64,000 nucleotides of DNA from Acidobacteriaceae bacterium (GCA_027449545.1 DAIDLI010000080.1:37818-101817); one strand, 5' to 3'. Positions 52,019 to 61,127 are shown, numbered from the stretch's first letter. Notes: generated from the letters alone by a model not told the origin. Program-made: numbers and translations.

Positions 52019-52342
52019 TCCACAGTGTCGTGAGGGAGGCCCGAGGCAGTCCCCCGGCCGAGATCCGCTATATTCCTGGTGATTCAGATCACATAGGATG
52101 ATAGTGAGCCAATACTTCTTTGAGCAGCGGCCACCTTGATTCATAGCCCTGTGCCTGAGATGGCCTCCCATCTCCCGATTTCACGGCAACTATGGAGGTT
52201 CACGGAGCGGCCCTGGACCTCAGCGCCGTGCGGCGTTGTGGCTCTATATTAATAACGAGATCTCTTCGCGGTGGAAAATGACAACGGGTTGGGCAACGGG
52301 TTGGGGATGACCGTCGAACTGACTGTAAGTTATTGAAAATAA
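52019..52342. other. Intergenic region between DUF4434 gene and tRNA-Val
   Basis: About 320 bp without an ORF or motif I can support. No integrase gene or fragment is visible here, although this is where an element inserted at the tRNA 3' end would be expected to carry one. Confidence 0.4.
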
Positions 52343-52419
52343 TGGTAGGCACGATTGGATTCGAACCAACGACCTCTTCCGTGTCAAGGAAGCGCTCTAA
52401 CCAACTGAGCTACGCGCCT
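52343..52419 (-). tRNA. tRNA-Val(GAC)
   Basis: A 77-nt cloverleaf is read on the reverse strand: acceptor AGGCGCG pairing with CGTGCCT (one G-U), D arm GCTC/GAGC, anticodon stem CTTCC/GGAAG around loop TTGACAC (anticodon GAC), T arm GTTGG-TTCGAAT-CCAAT, discriminator A and an encoded CCA. A TATAGT word seven bases upstream could be the -10. It shares a 17-nt segment with 1517-1533. Confidence 0.95.
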
Positions 52420-52662
52420 GCGCAAACTATAGACGTAGTTTAGCAGGATCGGCAGGGAGCGCAAAGACGCCCCCCAGGGCCGCCCGCTGAGCCCAAATCT
52501 CCCACCTGCTGCAGCGGCCCATCCGAGCCAATGCTGTACTATCGTTGACGAGCCGCTAACTCCCGCCTCTGTGGCTGCGCGCCTCCCTCGCTCGCGCAGA
52601 CCGCGGCCCGGTCGCGCGCTGTGCGGCAAAGGCCTCGCCCAGGGAGGCGGCCCCGATCTACG

Positions 52663-53277
52663 ATGAGCGATCCAAATCACCGGCCCAATCCTCTCCGCAC
52701 CGCCCCCAATCTGCTCACGCTGCTGCGCATCTGCATGGCTCCGTTTCTGGTTGCGGCTATTCTCGGCGGGCACTACGCGGTGGGCTTCTGGCTCTTCATC
52801 GGTGCCGGACTGACAGATGCGCTCGATGGTCTGCTGGCTCGCTGGCTCCACCAGCGCTCCGTGCTCGGCCATTATCTTGATCCCGTGGCCGACAAGCTGC
52901 TGCTCAGCACGCTCTTCCTGGTGCTGCTCCACAAAGGCCTCATGCCCATGACCGTCACGGTGCTGGTCTTTGGCCGCGATGTAGGCATCCTGCTGGTGGC
53001 CGCTATTCTCTACGCGGCGGTAGGGCGTCGCGAGTTCCCGCCCAGTATCGTCGGCAAGGCCAACACCCTGGTCCAGGTGGGCGCCGTCGCCGCCGTTTTG
53101 CTGCACCAACTGATTACCGACGCCTGGGTCCGTGACCTGCGCGCCTTCATGCTCACCGCGACCATGGTCCTCACCGTAGCCTCGGGCCTGCACTATGCGT
53201 GGCTGGTTTCCCGGCGCGGCGCGAGCTCGCCCACCGGCACACACACCCGCTCGAACGGTCCCGGTACGGCCGTTTAG
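52663..53277 (+). CDS. pgsA: CDP-alcohol phosphatidyltransferase (PgsA-like)
   Basis: The 204-residue integral membrane enzyme most likely makes phosphatidylglycerol-phosphate from CDP-diacylglycerol and glycerol-3-phosphate. The CDP-alcohol signature is complete: DALDGLLARWLHQRSVLGHYLDPVADK fits D-x2-DG-x2-AR-x8-G-x3-D-x3-D. About six hydrophobic segments are seen, starting with NLLTLLRICMAPFLVAAIL. The track start at 52621 adds an arginine-rich stretch; ATG 52663 gives MSDPNHRPNPLRTAPNLLTLLR, normal for the family. It marks the return to core genes after the tRNA. The exact alcohol acceptor is inferred from the N-terminal NLLTLLR. Confidence 0.85.
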   Translation: MSDPNHRPNPLRTAPNLLTLLRICMAPFLVAAILGGHYAVGFWLFIGAGLTDALDGLLARWLHQRSVLGHYLDPVADKLLLSTLFLVLLHKGLMPMTVTVLVFGRDVGILLVAAILYAAVGRREFPPSIVGKANTLVQVGAVAAVLLHQLITDAWVRDLRAFMLTATMVLTVASGLHYAWLVSRRGASSPTGTHTRSNGPGTAV

Positions 53278-53289
53278 AGCCCGCGGACG

Positions 53290-53469
53290 CTAAGAATCGT
53301 CCGAGACGCTCTCGGTCTCGGCCGTATCCTCGATCTCCATGTCACGGAACTCTTCGGAATCAAACACTTCGCCACACTCTAGGCACTCGACGAACTCAGT
53401 GTCCTCGTGGCGGGAGACGATGCGTACCCGGGGATGTCGACAGGCGGTAACCATCTTCTTCAGGGACAT
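53290..53469 (-). CDS. Small zinc-ribbon-like acidic protein
   Basis: The 59-residue product starting MSLKKMVTACRHPRVRIVSRHEDTEFVECLECGEVF has Cys/His spacing (C-R-H near residue 10 and CLEC at about 31-34) suggestive of a zinc ribbon, with a strongly acidic C-terminus. I do not recognise a named family. The track start at 53565 runs into the rrf2 upstream region; the ATG at 53469 is chosen, or the next in-frame ATG. It is convergent with pgsA. Confidence 0.5.
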   Translation of the reverse strand: MSLKKMVTACRHPRVRIVSRHEDTEFVECLECGEVFDSEEFRDMEIEDTAETESVSDDS

Positions 53470-53602
53470 TGGGCTAAAATTTGCCCTCTCTTTCCGCCCG
53501 ATTGTAGCCGTCTTTGGGTCAATTTGAAATTGAATTTTGCGCCGAAATTTGCCAGCGTTTCCCACCTCGTGCGGCGCCTATCGGGCATTCCCCTGACTAG
53601 CC

Positions 53603-53632
53603 TTGTAAGGGCGACCAAATTAGTCGTATACT
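53603..53632 (+). promoter_or_regulatory. isc operon promoter with CGAC-7-GTCG operator
   Basis: TTGTAA (53603-53608), 18 bp, TATACT (53627-53632). The spacer contains the palindrome CGAC-CAAATTA-GTCG (53612-53626), reminiscent of the GACT/AGTC core of IscR type-1 sites. Autoregulation by the adjacent Rrf2 protein is likely. Confidence 0.6.
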
Positions 53633-53660
53633 GAACGAGGACCGGAAGGGTCGGATATTT

Positions 53661-54116
53661 GTGCTCAAGCTCACCAAAAAGGCGGATTACGGGTTGATGG
53701 CCCTCAAGTACCTGGCCGAACACCCCGAGACGCCGGCGCTTAGCGCCAAGGATGTGGCCGACGCTTACGGAATTCCGGCGCAGCTCTTGGCCAAGATTTT
53801 GCAGCGGCTTACCAAGACCGGGCTGCTGCGATCGCAGGCCGGCATCAACGGCGGCTATGCCCTGGCCCGTGACGCGCGCCAGATCTCGGCCTACGAGGTG
53901 ATTCTGGCCATCGACGGACCGTTCTTCATCACCTCCTGCACCAAGGGGGCGCATGGCTGCGAGCTGACCCCGAGTTGCACCATCAAGGAGCCGCTGGCGC
54001 GGGTCAATGAGACCATCGCCGGCGTGTTGAAGAGCATCAGCATTCACGACCTGGTCGAGCAGGAGCACCCGCCCCAGGGCGGCGACAAAAAGGGTTTGGT
54101 TTCACTCACGGTTTGA
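53661..54116 (+). CDS. iscR: Rrf2-family Fe-S regulator (IscR-like)
   Basis: The 151-residue protein has an Rrf2 winged helix ([35 protein letters not shown]) and a C-terminal cluster site C93-x6-C100-x5-C106 in [14 protein letters not shown], fitting [2Fe-2S] sensing. It heads the isc operon and its promoter carries a palindromic site. When the cluster is bound it probably represses the operon. The spacing differs slightly from E. coli IscR, so functional equivalence is inferred. GTG start at 53661. The coding region ends just before iscS. Confidence 0.88.
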   Translation: MLKLTKKADYGLMALKYLAEHPETPALSAKDVADAYGIPAQLLAKILQRLTKTGLLRSQAGINGGYALARDARQISAYEVILAIDGPFFITSCTKGAHGCELTPSCTIKEPLARVNETIAGVLKSISIHDLVEQEHPPQGGDKKGLVSLTV

Positions 54117-54136
54117 GACGAAGCGGAGAGACGACG

Positions 54137-55390
54137 ATGGCAACAGTTACGAGCCAAGTGGAAGTTCCGGCGGGGGTCACACTGCCGATTTATATGGATA
54201 ATCACGCCACCAGCCCACTCGATCCCCGGGTGCTGGAGGCGATGATGCCGTTCTTCACCAACAAGTTCGGCAACGCCGCCAGCCGCAACCACTCCTTCGG
54301 GTGGGAGGCGGAGCAGGCGGTCGAGACTGCGCGCGAGCAGATTGCCAAACTCATCGGCGCCAGCGCCAAGGAGATCATCTTCACCTCCGGCGCCACCGAG
54401 AGCGATAACCTCGCCATCAAGGGCATCGCGGAGATGTACCGCGAGCGCGGCAATCACATCATCACCCAGGTCACCGAGCACAAGGCGGTGCTCGATACCT
54501 GCAAGCGCCTGGAGAAGTACGGCTATCGCGTCACCTATCTGCCCGTGAAGGCCGACGGCTTGATCGATCTCGAAGACCTCAAGCGGGCCATCGACGACAA
54601 GACCATCCTCGTGACCATCATGGCCGCCAACAACGAGATTGGCGTCATCCAGCCGGTCCGCGAAATCGGCAAGATCTGCCACGAGAAGGGCGTCATCTTC
54701 CATACCGACGCGGTCCAGATCATCGGCAAGGCGCCGTTCAACGTGATCCAGGACAACGTCGATGTGGCTTCGCTCTCCGGCCACAAGATCTACGGCCCCA
54801 AGGGCGTGGGCGCTCTTTACGTGCGCCGGCGTAACCCGCGCGTGCAGATCGCAGCCCAGATTGACGGCGGCGGCCACGAGCGCGGCATGCGTTCCGGCAC
54901 GCTCAACGTGCCCGGCATCGTGGGTATGGGCAAGGCCTGCGAGATCGCCATGCAGGAGATGGACACCGAAGCAGCCTATCTGCGCGGCCTGCGCGACCGC
55001 CTGAAAGAGAAGCTGGAGTCGGCGCTCGACTACGTGCACGTGAACGGCTCGTGGGAACATCGCCTGCCCGGCAATCTGAACATGAGCTTTGTGTACGTGG
55101 AAGGCGAGTCGCTGCTCATGGGCATCAACGACGTCGCCGTTTCCAGCGGTTCGGCCTGCACCTCGGCCACACTGGAACCCTCGTATGTGCTGAAGGCGCT
55201 CGGGCTCGGCGACGATGTCGCGCACAGCTCCATCCGCTTCGGCTTGGGCCGCTTCAACACCCAGGCAGAGGTGGACTACGTGGCGGCCAAGGTGATCGAT
55301 ATCGTGAAAAAGCTGCGCGAGCTGTCGCCGCTTTACGAGATGGTGAAAGAAGGCATTGACCTGACCAAGATCGAGTGGCAGGCCCATTAA
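54137..55390 (+). CDS. iscS: Cysteine desulfurase
   Basis: The 417-residue PLP enzyme takes sulfur from cysteine for Fe-S assembly. Landmarks are [50 protein letters not shown], the PLP lysine Lys217 in [10 protein letters not shown], and catalytic Cys341 in [21 protein letters not shown]. It differs from plain class V aminotransferases by this mobile Cys loop. The track start at 54113 overlaps the rrf2 stop; ATG 54137 is preferred. A 597-residue antisense ORF across it is a shadow. iscU follows after 129 bp. Confidence 0.95.
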   Translation: MATVTSQVEVPAGVTLPIYMDNHATSPLDPRVLEAMMPFFTNKFGNAASRNHSFGWEAEQAVETAREQIAKLIGASAKEIIFTSGATESDNLAIKGIAEMYRERGNHIITQVTEHKAVLDTCKRLEKYGYRVTYLPVKADGLIDLEDLKRAIDDKTILVTIMAANNEIGVIQPVREIGKICHEKGVIFHTDAVQIIGKAPFNVIQDNVDVASLSGHKIYGPKGVGALYVRRRNPRVQIAAQIDGGGHERGMRSGTLNVPGIVGMGKACEIAMQEMDTEAAYLRGLRDRLKEKLESALDYVHVNGSWEHRLPGNLNMSFVYVEGESLLMGINDVAVSSGSACTSATLEPSYVLKALGLGDDVAHSSIRFGLGRFNTQAEVDYVAAKVIDIVKKLRELSPLYEMVKEGIDLTKIEWQAH

Positions 55391-55519
55391 AGACCAGGGA
55401 TAGGGGCAGGGATCCGCAAATGCGTCCTTGCGAGTGGTCTGAGGCATCGAACTACCGAAGACCAAACCCTGAACCCCGAAACGTGATGACGCGGCTTCCC
55501 CGCGAAGGAGAGACGGAAC

Positions 55520-55942
55520 ATGGCATATAGCGACAAGGTTGTGGATCACTACAACAACCCGCGCAACGTGGGCACCCTCGACAAGAGTTCGCAGGAGGTC
55601 GGCACTGGCCTGGTCGGCGCCCCCGAGTGCGGCGACGTGATGCGCCTGCAGATCAAGGTCAACCCCGAGACCCAGGTCATCGAGGAGGCCAAGTTCAAGA
55701 CCTTTGGCTGCGGTTCGGCCATCGCCAGCTCCTCGCTGGCCACCGAGTGGATCAAGGGGCGCACCGTTGAAGATGCGCTGGCCATCAAGAACACCGACAT
55801 CGTCAAGGAACTCGCGCTGCCTCCGGTGAAGATCCACTGCTCGGTGCTGGCCGAGGATGCCATTCGCGCCGCCATCGGCGACTGGAAGAAAAAGAATGGC
55901 GTGGCCGAGAATGCCCCGGCTGCAGTCGAGAGCGCGAAGTAA
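55520..55942 (+). CDS. iscU: Fe-S cluster assembly scaffold
   Basis: The 140-residue scaffold has three ligand cysteines: Cys37 in GAPECGDVM, Cys64 in TFGCGSAIASSS and Cys107 in KIHCSVLAEDAI. The LPPVK motif at 100-104 is the docking site for the HscA chaperone encoded downstream. GGAGA before ATG supports the start. The family usually runs 125-145 residues, so it is full length. Confidence 0.95.
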   Translation: MAYSDKVVDHYNNPRNVGTLDKSSQEVGTGLVGAPECGDVMRLQIKVNPETQVIEEAKFKTFGCGSAIASSSLATEWIKGRTVEDALAIKNTDIVKELALPPVKIHCSVLAEDAIRAAIGDWKKKNGVAENAPAAVESAK

Positions 55943-56026
55943 GCCATCGAACGCAGCCCGTTAGGGCGCTTGCACATCGGGGGCGGGCTTGAGCCCGTGC
56001 CCCCGCAGGAACACGGAAGAACGATT

Positions 56027-56446
56027 ATGACCAACATCGTCACAATTGGAGCCAAGCCGGCGGAAGGCGCCATTGCAGGGCAGCCCGGCATCGCGCCTCC
56101 CGGGCCGCCCAAGCAGGGTCTGCAGGTGACGGACCGCGCCATCGCCAAGATTCGCTCCGCCATGGTCAAGGAAGGCATCTCCCCTGAAGAGGGCGGGCTG
56201 CGCCTGGGCGTGAAGGGCGGCGGTTGCTCGGGCCTGTCCTACTCCATCACCTTCGATACCCATCCCCGCGAGCGCGACCGCATTTACAACTTCGACGGAG
56301 TGCGCGTGTTTGTCGATCCCAAGTCGTTCGTCTATCTGCACGGCATGACCCTCGACTACGAGGAGACCCTCATGCGCCAGGGCTTCAACTTCGTCAATCC
56401 GAACTCCTCGCGCTCCTGCGGCTGCGGTTCATCCTTCACGGTGTAG
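56027..56446 (+). CDS. iscA: A-type Fe-S carrier
   Basis: The 139-residue carrier has conserved cysteines Cys67 in GGGCSGLSYSI and the C-terminal pair Cys131/Cys133 in CGCGSSFTV. An N-terminal extension of about 30 residues rich in Gly/Pro precedes the domain (VTDRAIAKIRSAMVKEGI). ATG 56027 follows GGAAGA; the track start at 55970 is upstream of any Shine-Dalgarno. It receives clusters from IscU and passes them to client proteins. Confidence 0.93.
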   Translation: MTNIVTIGAKPAEGAIAGQPGIAPPGPPKQGLQVTDRAIAKIRSAMVKEGISPEEGGLRLGVKGGGCSGLSYSITFDTHPRERDRIYNFDGVRVFVDPKSFVYLHGMTLDYEETLMRQGFNFVNPNSSRSCGCGSSFTV

Positions 56447-56474
56447 GAACCACGAGAGCTCAAGGGACGCAATC

Positions 56475-57164
56475 ATGCTGAAGATCGTCGATTCCGCTGT
56501 TCCCGTCGCCTGCTGGTCCTGCTCCGTTGCCCGCAACGCCTCCACCCTCTTCTGTCCCAACTGCAGCAAGATCCAGCCGCCGGCGACGGGCGACTACTTC
56601 GCTGTCTTTGGGCTCCAGCCGCGCCTCAACCTCGACCTCGACGCTCTGGAGCGCGAGTTTCACCGCCTCAGCCGCCGTCTGCATCCGGATCGCTTTGCCC
56701 GCGCCAGCGACAGCGAGAAGGAGTGGAGCCTGGCCGATACCGCTCTGCTCAACGATGCCTATCGCACGCTCAAAGATCCGCTCAAGCGCACCGAGTACGT
56801 CCTCAAGCTGCACGGCGCTGAAATCGGCGAGGAGCACAGCGGCAACCGCCAGGATCCATCCCGCGCGCCCGCTGACCTGCTGGAAGAGGTCTTCGAGCTG
56901 AACATGCAGCTCGAAGAGATGCGCATGGCCCGCCAGATGGGCGACGACGACCCCGAAGCGGCCAAAAGCCTCAGCGAGGCAAAGCAAAAGTTTGAAGGCC
57001 TGCTCGAAGAAGTGGACCGCGACCTGCGCGTCCAGTGGACCGCGTGGGAAGAGGGCGGCGACGCCCAGCGGCAGGCCGCGCAAAAGCAGATGGTGGCCCT
57101 GCTCGACCGCCGCCGCTATCTCCGTAACCTGGTCCGCGATGTGACCGAGACGCTTGGAGCTTAA
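56475..57164 (+). CDS. hscB: Co-chaperone HscB with N-terminal zinc finger
   Basis: The 229-residue J-protein has an N-terminal CxxC pair (Cys13/16 and Cys27/30), giving a zinc-binding knuckle absent from E. coli HscB but known in eukaryotic-type homologues. The J domain follows with HPD at 70-72 (RRLHPDRFARAS), and then a C-terminal helical IscU-binding domain (LEEVFELNMQLEEMRMAR). It should deliver IscU to HscA, encoded 7 bp downstream. Confidence 0.9.
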   Translation: MLKIVDSAVPVACWSCSVARNASTLFCPNCSKIQPPATGDYFAVFGLQPRLNLDLDALEREFHRLSRRLHPDRFARASDSEKEWSLADTALLNDAYRTLKDPLKRTEYVLKLHGAEIGEEHSGNRQDPSRAPADLLEEVFELNMQLEEMRMARQMGDDDPEAAKSLSEAKQKFEGLLEEVDRDLRVQWTAWEEGGDAQRQAAQKQMVALLDRRRYLRNLVRDVTETLGA

Positions 57165-57170
57165 CGAGAA

Positions 57171-59111
57171 ATGCCGCAAGCACCTGTAGTCGGAATCGAT
57201 CTGGGAACCACGAACTCCCTGGTCGCTTACATGGAAGGCGACAAGCCGGTGGTGATCCCCGGCGTGGATGGCTCGAACCTGGTGCCCTCCGTGGTGGCGC
57301 TCGACCCCATCCCCGCCAATGGCGGCCGCCCCACCGTAACGGTGGGCAATAGCGCCCGCAAGTCCCTCATCGAGAACCCGGGGCGTGTCATCTACTCCGT
57401 GAAGCGGCTGATGGGCCGCGGCCTCGAGGAAGTCAAGAATGAGTTGAGGTTCTTCCCCTTCCGCCTGGCCGACGATGTGGAGGCCGGCGAAGTGCCGCGC
57501 CTGCAGATCGGCGAACTCCGCTTTACCCCGCCGGAGATCTCCGCCTACGTGCTGCGCCAGCTCAAGCGCAACGCGGAGCGCTTCTTCGGCGTGCCCGTCA
57601 ACCAAGCCGTCATCACCGTGCCCGCCTACTTCAACGACGCGCAGCGTCAGGCGACTAAGGACGCGGGCCGCATGGCCGGTCTCGAGGTTCTGCGCCTGGT
57701 CAACGAGCCCACCGCCGCTTCGCTGGCCTACGGTCTCGATCGCGCCAAGGAAGGCACCATCGCCGTCTACGATCTCGGCGGCGGCACCTTCGATATCTCC
57801 ATCCTCAAGCTGCGCGACGGCATCTTCGAGGTGCAGTCCACCAATGGCGACACCCATCTCGGCGGCGACGATATCGATAATCTGCTGCTGACCATTGCCC
57901 TCGACGAGATTCATGCCGAGCACGGCGTGGATCTGCGCGCCCATCCCGGCGCCGTGCAGGCCCTGCGCAAGGCGGCCATCGATGCCAAGGTCCGCCTCTC
58001 CGGTGATCAGTCGGCCTACTTCGATATTGAGCTGCCCAACGGCGACCGCTATCAGCGCGAGATTCCGCGCAATGTCTTCGAGGTGATGATCGAGCCGATT
58101 CTCGAGCGCACCGCCGGCCCCTGCAAGCAGGCCATCGCGGATGCCGGCCTCACCCCCGAGCAGATTGACGAAGTCGTCTTGGTCGGCGGCTCCACGCGTA
58201 TCCCCGCGGTGCGCCAGCTTGTGGACCGGCTCTTCAAGCTGGGCGAGCGCGGCAAAAAACCGCACACCGACCTCAACCCCGATGAAGTGGTCGCCCTGGG
58301 CGCCGCCGTGCAGGCCGGCATTCTGGCTGACTCGTCGGAGAAGACCCGCGACCTGCTGCTGCTCGACGTCACTCCGCTCTCGCTGGGCATTGAGGCCCTG
58401 GGCGGCGTGGTGGCCAAGATCATCCAGCGCAACTCCACCATTCCCGCTTCGGCCGTGGAGTACTTCACCACCGGTGTCGACGGCCAGACCAACGTCGCCA
58501 TTCACGTGGTGCAGGGCGAGCGTGAGCTGGCAAGCGACTGCCGCTCGCTGGCTCGCTTCGACCTCAAGGGCATTCCCCCCATGTCGGCCGGCCTGCCCCG
58601 CATTGAAGTCAAGTTCCTCATCGATGCCGACGGCATTCTGCAAGTGACCGCGCGCGAGCAGCGCTCCGGCAAAGAGGCGCAGATCGAAGTAAAGCCGACC
58701 TACGGACTCACCGACGAACAGGTCGAGAACATGATCATCGACTCCTACGACCACGCCGAGGAGGATTTCGCCAACCGCCTGCTGATCGAGGCGCGCAACG
58801 AGGCCGACAACATCCTCCGCGCCGTCGAGCATGCCCCGCAGAACCCCGCGTGGATGCAGTTGACCGTCGAGGAGCGCAGCGCAATCGCCACCGCCCGCGA
58901 GCGCCTCATCGAGGCCAGGCAGGGCACCGACGTGACTGCCATCAGCCAGGCCGTGGTCGCCCTCGATCAAACCACGCGCCGTTTCGCCGAGATGATGATG
59001 GACGCGGCCGTAACCACCGCCATCCGCGGCAAGACCATGGACGCGGCCGGCAACGAGCTCGACGACAAGGTGACCGCGCCCCATCCCATGGCCGCGGCGG
59101 AGTTCAAATAG
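57171..59111 (+). CDS. hscA: Fe-S assembly Hsp70 chaperone
   Basis: The 646-residue Hsp70 has the ATPase domain motifs [80 protein letters not shown] and [17 protein letters not shown]. The substrate domain begins near [18 protein letters not shown]. HscA rather than DnaK is supported by its position between hscB and fdx and by the non-DnaK C-terminus. A large antisense ORF (874 aa) is a shadow. Confidence 0.93.
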   Translation: MPQAPVVGIDLGTTNSLVAYMEGDKPVVIPGVDGSNLVPSVVALDPIPANGGRPTVTVGNSARKSLIENPGRVIYSVKRLMGRGLEEVKNELRFFPFRLADDVEAGEVPRLQIGELRFTPPEISAYVLRQLKRNAERFFGVPVNQAVITVPAYFNDAQRQATKDAGRMAGLEVLRLVNEPTAASLAYGLDRAKEGTIAVYDLGGGTFDISILKLRDGIFEVQSTNGDTHLGGDDIDNLLLTIALDEIHAEHGVDLRAHPGAVQALRKAAIDAKVRLSGDQSAYFDIELPNGDRYQREIPRNVFEVMIEPILERTAGPCKQAIADAGLTPEQIDEVVLVGGSTRIPAVRQLVDRLFKLGERGKKPHTDLNPDEVVALGAAVQAGILADSSEKTRDLLLLDVTPLSLGIEALGGVVAKIIQRNSTIPASAVEYFTTGVDGQTNVAIHVVQGERELASDCRSLARFDLKGIPPMSAGLPRIEVKFLIDADGILQVTAREQRSGKEAQIEVKPTYGLTDEQVENMIIDSYDHAEEDFANRLLIEARNEADNILRAVEHAPQNPAWMQLTVEERSAIATARERLIEARQGTDVTAISQAVVALDQTTRRFAEMMMDAAVTTAIRGKTMDAAGNELDDKVTAPHPMAAAEFK

Positions 59112-59149
59112 GCAGCGCTCACCCGGCGAGCATCGCTAAAGGAAAGACT

Positions 59150-59563
59150 ATGACCGAGACCAACAAAAACATTCCCGCCGACAAGCTGGTGCGTGTCACC
59201 TTTGAACCCGAGGGACGCACGGTGGAGTTTGAGTTCGGCACCATGCCCTATGACCGCCACGGCAAGCCCATGTCGTTTCTCGACGTGGCCGAGAACTTCA
59301 ACATCTTTCTCGATCACGCCTGCGGCGGCTCCTGCGCCTGCACCACCTGTCACGTGTGGGTCAAGGAGGGCGCCGAAGGCGTCTCCGAAGCCGACGACGA
59401 CGAGCTCGACCGCCTGGATCAGGCCGCGGACGTGCAGCTCAACTCCCGGCTCGGATGCCAGGCCGTCATCACCAAGCCCGGCAACTACGTGGTCGAGATT
59501 CCCAAGTGGAATCGCAACTACGTCTCGGAAGGCAAGCCCCTGGCTCTCGCCGACCAAAAGTAA
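59150..59563 (+). CDS. fdx: [2Fe-2S] ferredoxin of the ISC system
   Basis: The 137-residue protein has the adrenodoxin-type ligand pattern C58-x5-C64-x2-C67 in CGGSCACTTC and a distant Cys102 in RLGCQAVI. An N-terminal extension of about 20 residues precedes LVRVTFEPEGRTVEFEFG. It supplies electrons during cluster assembly. The track's longer frame starting at 58850 overlaps hscA; ATG 59150 follows AAAGGAAAG. Confidence 0.92.
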   Translation: MTETNKNIPADKLVRVTFEPEGRTVEFEFGTMPYDRHGKPMSFLDVAENFNIFLDHACGGSCACTTCHVWVKEGAEGVSEADDDELDRLDQAADVQLNSRLGCQAVITKPGNYVVEIPKWNRNYVSEGKPLALADQK

Positions 59564-59599
59564 CCTTCACCTCAGCACCCGCCACAAAACCTCGGGTGC

Positions 59600-59680
59600 C
59601 CCCGGTCCCGATTCTGGGACCGGGGAAAGACTGACCCTCAACACGGCCGGGTGCCCCAGGTCCGGATTTTCGGACCTGGG
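59600..59680 (+). repeat. Two copies of a hairpin repeat between fdx and iscX
   Basis: CCCCGGTCCC-GATTCT-GGGACCGGGG (59600-59625) and CCCAGGTCCG-GATTTT-CGGACCTGGG (59655-59680) are 10-bp perfect stems with nearly identical loops, each preceded by GGGTGCC. They look like a dispersed intergenic REP-like element; a related word occurs near 63238 and 63820. They may stabilise or partially terminate the isc mRNA before iscX. Confidence 0.6.
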
Positions 59681-59715
59681 AGAGATCGAATCTTGACCCA
59701 GCAAGGAGAGCCGCA

Positions 59716-59934
59716 ATGCCGCAGGAGATTCACTGGACCGACGCCGAAGAGATCGGCATTCGCCTGCAGGAAAAGTTCCCCGACCTCGATCCCCTGACGG
59801 TGCGCTTCACTGACCTGCACCGCTACGTCACCGAGTTGCAGGGCTTCGCGGACGATCCCTCCAAGTCGAATGAAGCCCGGCTCGAGGCCATCCAGATGGC
59901 CTGGCATGAAGAGTTCGAGGACGCCAAGGGCTAA
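59716..59934 (+). CDS. iscX: IscX (Fe-S assembly accessory protein)
   Basis: The 72-residue acidic protein EIHWTDAEEIGIRLQEKFPDLDPLTVRFTDLHRYVTELQGFADDPSKSNEARLEAIQMAWHEE matches the IscX/YfhJ family, which binds IscS and iron and modulates cluster synthesis. It is the last gene of the isc operon, separated from fdx by the hairpin repeats. AAGGAG precedes ATG. Confidence 0.93.
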   Translation: MPQEIHWTDAEEIGIRLQEKFPDLDPLTVRFTDLHRYVTELQGFADDPSKSNEARLEAIQMAWHEEFEDAKG

Positions 59935-59970
59935 TCCATAATCGCTGCACGTCGCTGGGTGCGGCGCGGC

Positions 59971-60624
59971 TCAATGCGAGTTGACGAAGATGTCGGGCGG
60001 CACCAGAGCCGGCGCCGGCATGCCGTCCAGAATCACCGAGCTCTCTTCGAAGACATGCAAGCCCGCCTCGTCGGCGGCCTGCGCCATCCAGCACACCACG
60101 CCTTTCTTCAACAGCGTGCAGGCAATTTCCACCGTATACCGCGGCGCCGTCTTCCCCTTGGGCAGCGCCCGCGCCCGCTCAATCCACATCTTGTGTCCGG
60201 CCACCGTGTAGGAGGCCTCGATCGGGCTGGAGATGTCGAAGGCCTGTTTCAGCCCCTCGGCGGCTCCGGAGCCGAAGCCCGGCAGGTCGCGGTTGGTCAG
60301 CGTCTGCCCATAGCAATCAAACGGCAATGCATCCACAACCACAACGCTGGGCGGCGTGCCATGCCGCGCTGTCAGAACCACCTGCAAACAGCCAATCCCC
60401 TTCTTCTCCTCCGCATCCGGCGTCTGCTGCGCCGCCTTTTTCTCCTCGGAAGAGGTGGACAGTCCCGGCGTGGTCACAATCTGCCAATCGTCCGGCAGCA
60501 CATACTGAAAACCAAGCCCATGGGCGTCGGTTGGAGCATGGGCAGCGGGTGGGGGTGCTGCGGCCTGCGGCGGCACCGGCGTCGCCATCAGGATCAGCAA
60601 CGCAGAAAGAGAGGGGAGATGCAT
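59971..60624 (-). CDS. Hypothetical exported protein
   Basis: The 217-residue product has a signal peptide (MHLPSLSALLILMATPVPPQAAA). The body contains LGFQYVLPDDWQIV, CLQVVLTARHG, YTVAGHKMWIERARALPKG and KKGVVCWMAQAADEAGLHVFEESSVILDG. This pattern resembles proteins with a 'xDY/PDGW' opening strand and a C-terminal 'FxxSLxF'-like end seen in secreted proteins of unknown function. I do not recognise a named family. It lies antisense and just downstream of iscX. Confidence 0.6.
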   Translation of the reverse strand: MHLPSLSALLILMATPVPPQAAAPPPAAHAPTDAHGLGFQYVLPDDWQIVTTPGLSTSSEEKKAAQQTPDAEEKKGIGCLQVVLTARHGTPPSVVVVDALPFDCYGQTLTNRDLPGFGSGAAEGLKQAFDISSPIEASYTVAGHKMWIERARALPKGKTAPRYTVEIACTLLKKGVVCWMAQAADEAGLHVFEESSVILDGMPAPALVPPDIFVNSH

Positions 60625-60661
60625 GCCAGGTTGGCTCCTCGAGTTCGCTGCTATCCGACGC

Positions 60662-60886
60662 TCAAAGATCTTCGGGTTTCAGTCCTGTGCGCTTGGCGAT
60701 CTTAGCAAGCATAACCGGCCCAATCTCTTCATGATCGTGAAAGGCCCACGTGTATTCGTATGCGTAATCAGGATTTTCCAGTTGCCTGTGCGAGCCGCTG
60801 CTGCTGATGCGCGGCTTTTCGCGCCATCCGATCCGCAACAATGCCCGGTAAACCCTCTTGGCACTCGTGGATGGGAACTTGCTCAT
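60662..60886 (-). CDS. hicA: HicA-like mRNA interferase toxin
   Basis: The 74-residue product has the HicA core: AKRVYRALLRIGWREKPRISSSGSHRQLENPDYAYEYTWAFHDHEEIGPVMLAKIAKRTGL, with the SGSH histidine (His33) as the likely catalytic residue. It is preceded by the hicB-like gene by 40 bp, with the antitoxin first, a known but less common order. Confidence 0.8.
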   Translation of the reverse strand: MSKFPSTSAKRVYRALLRIGWREKPRISSSGSHRQLENPDYAYEYTWAFHDHEEIGPVMLAKIAKRTGLKPEDL

Positions 60887-60926
60887 GCCCGTAATCGATC
60901 ACGAGACAACATGGGATGCAACGCGA

Positions 60927-61127
60927 CTAGGCAACGGCAAACCGCACCTGCTCAGGCGCGGTCTTTTCAACCTCGATCTTGTCCGCCACGACACGCAAAG
61001 CCAGAGCTTCGACCTTGGACTGTGCCTCTTCCTTCGTTGCGCCGTAGGCCAGCACCCCGGGCAGGCTCTCGATCTCCGCAACCCACCTGCCATCGTCTTC
61101 ACGATCAAAATCAATCCTGAAATCCAT
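60927..61127 (-). CDS. hicB: HicB-like antitoxin
   Basis: The 66-residue product MDFRIDFDREDDGRWVAEIESLPGVLAYGATKEEAQSKVEALALRVVADKIE is a partial-RNase-H-like HicB core without a C-terminal DNA-binding helix-turn-helix or ribbon, so it may neutralise HicA but repress poorly. It lies directly upstream of hicA on the same strand and is flanked by iscX-side genes and cysS. Confidence 0.8.
   Translation of the reverse strand: MDFRIDFDREDDGRWVAEIESLPGVLAYGATKEEAQSKVEALALRVVADKIEVEKTAPEQVRFAVA

Noticed and set aside
52019-52342. Search for an integrase beside tRNA-Val
   Set aside because: No tyrosine-recombinase motifs in any frame; the island hypothesis therefore rests only on the 17-nt match and gene content.
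52384-53244. 286-residue minus-strand ORF
   Set aside because: Overlaps pgsA and the tRNA gene; composition is shadow-like, while pgsA has a complete CDP-alcohol motif.
54044-55837. 597-residue minus-strand ORF
   Set aside because: It is the antisense shadow of iscS and iscU; repetitive Val/Gly/Asp/His-rich sequence typical of a GC-rich reverse frame.
56460-59084. 874-residue minus-strand ORF
   Set aside because: Antisense shadow of hscB and hscA with no motifs of its own.
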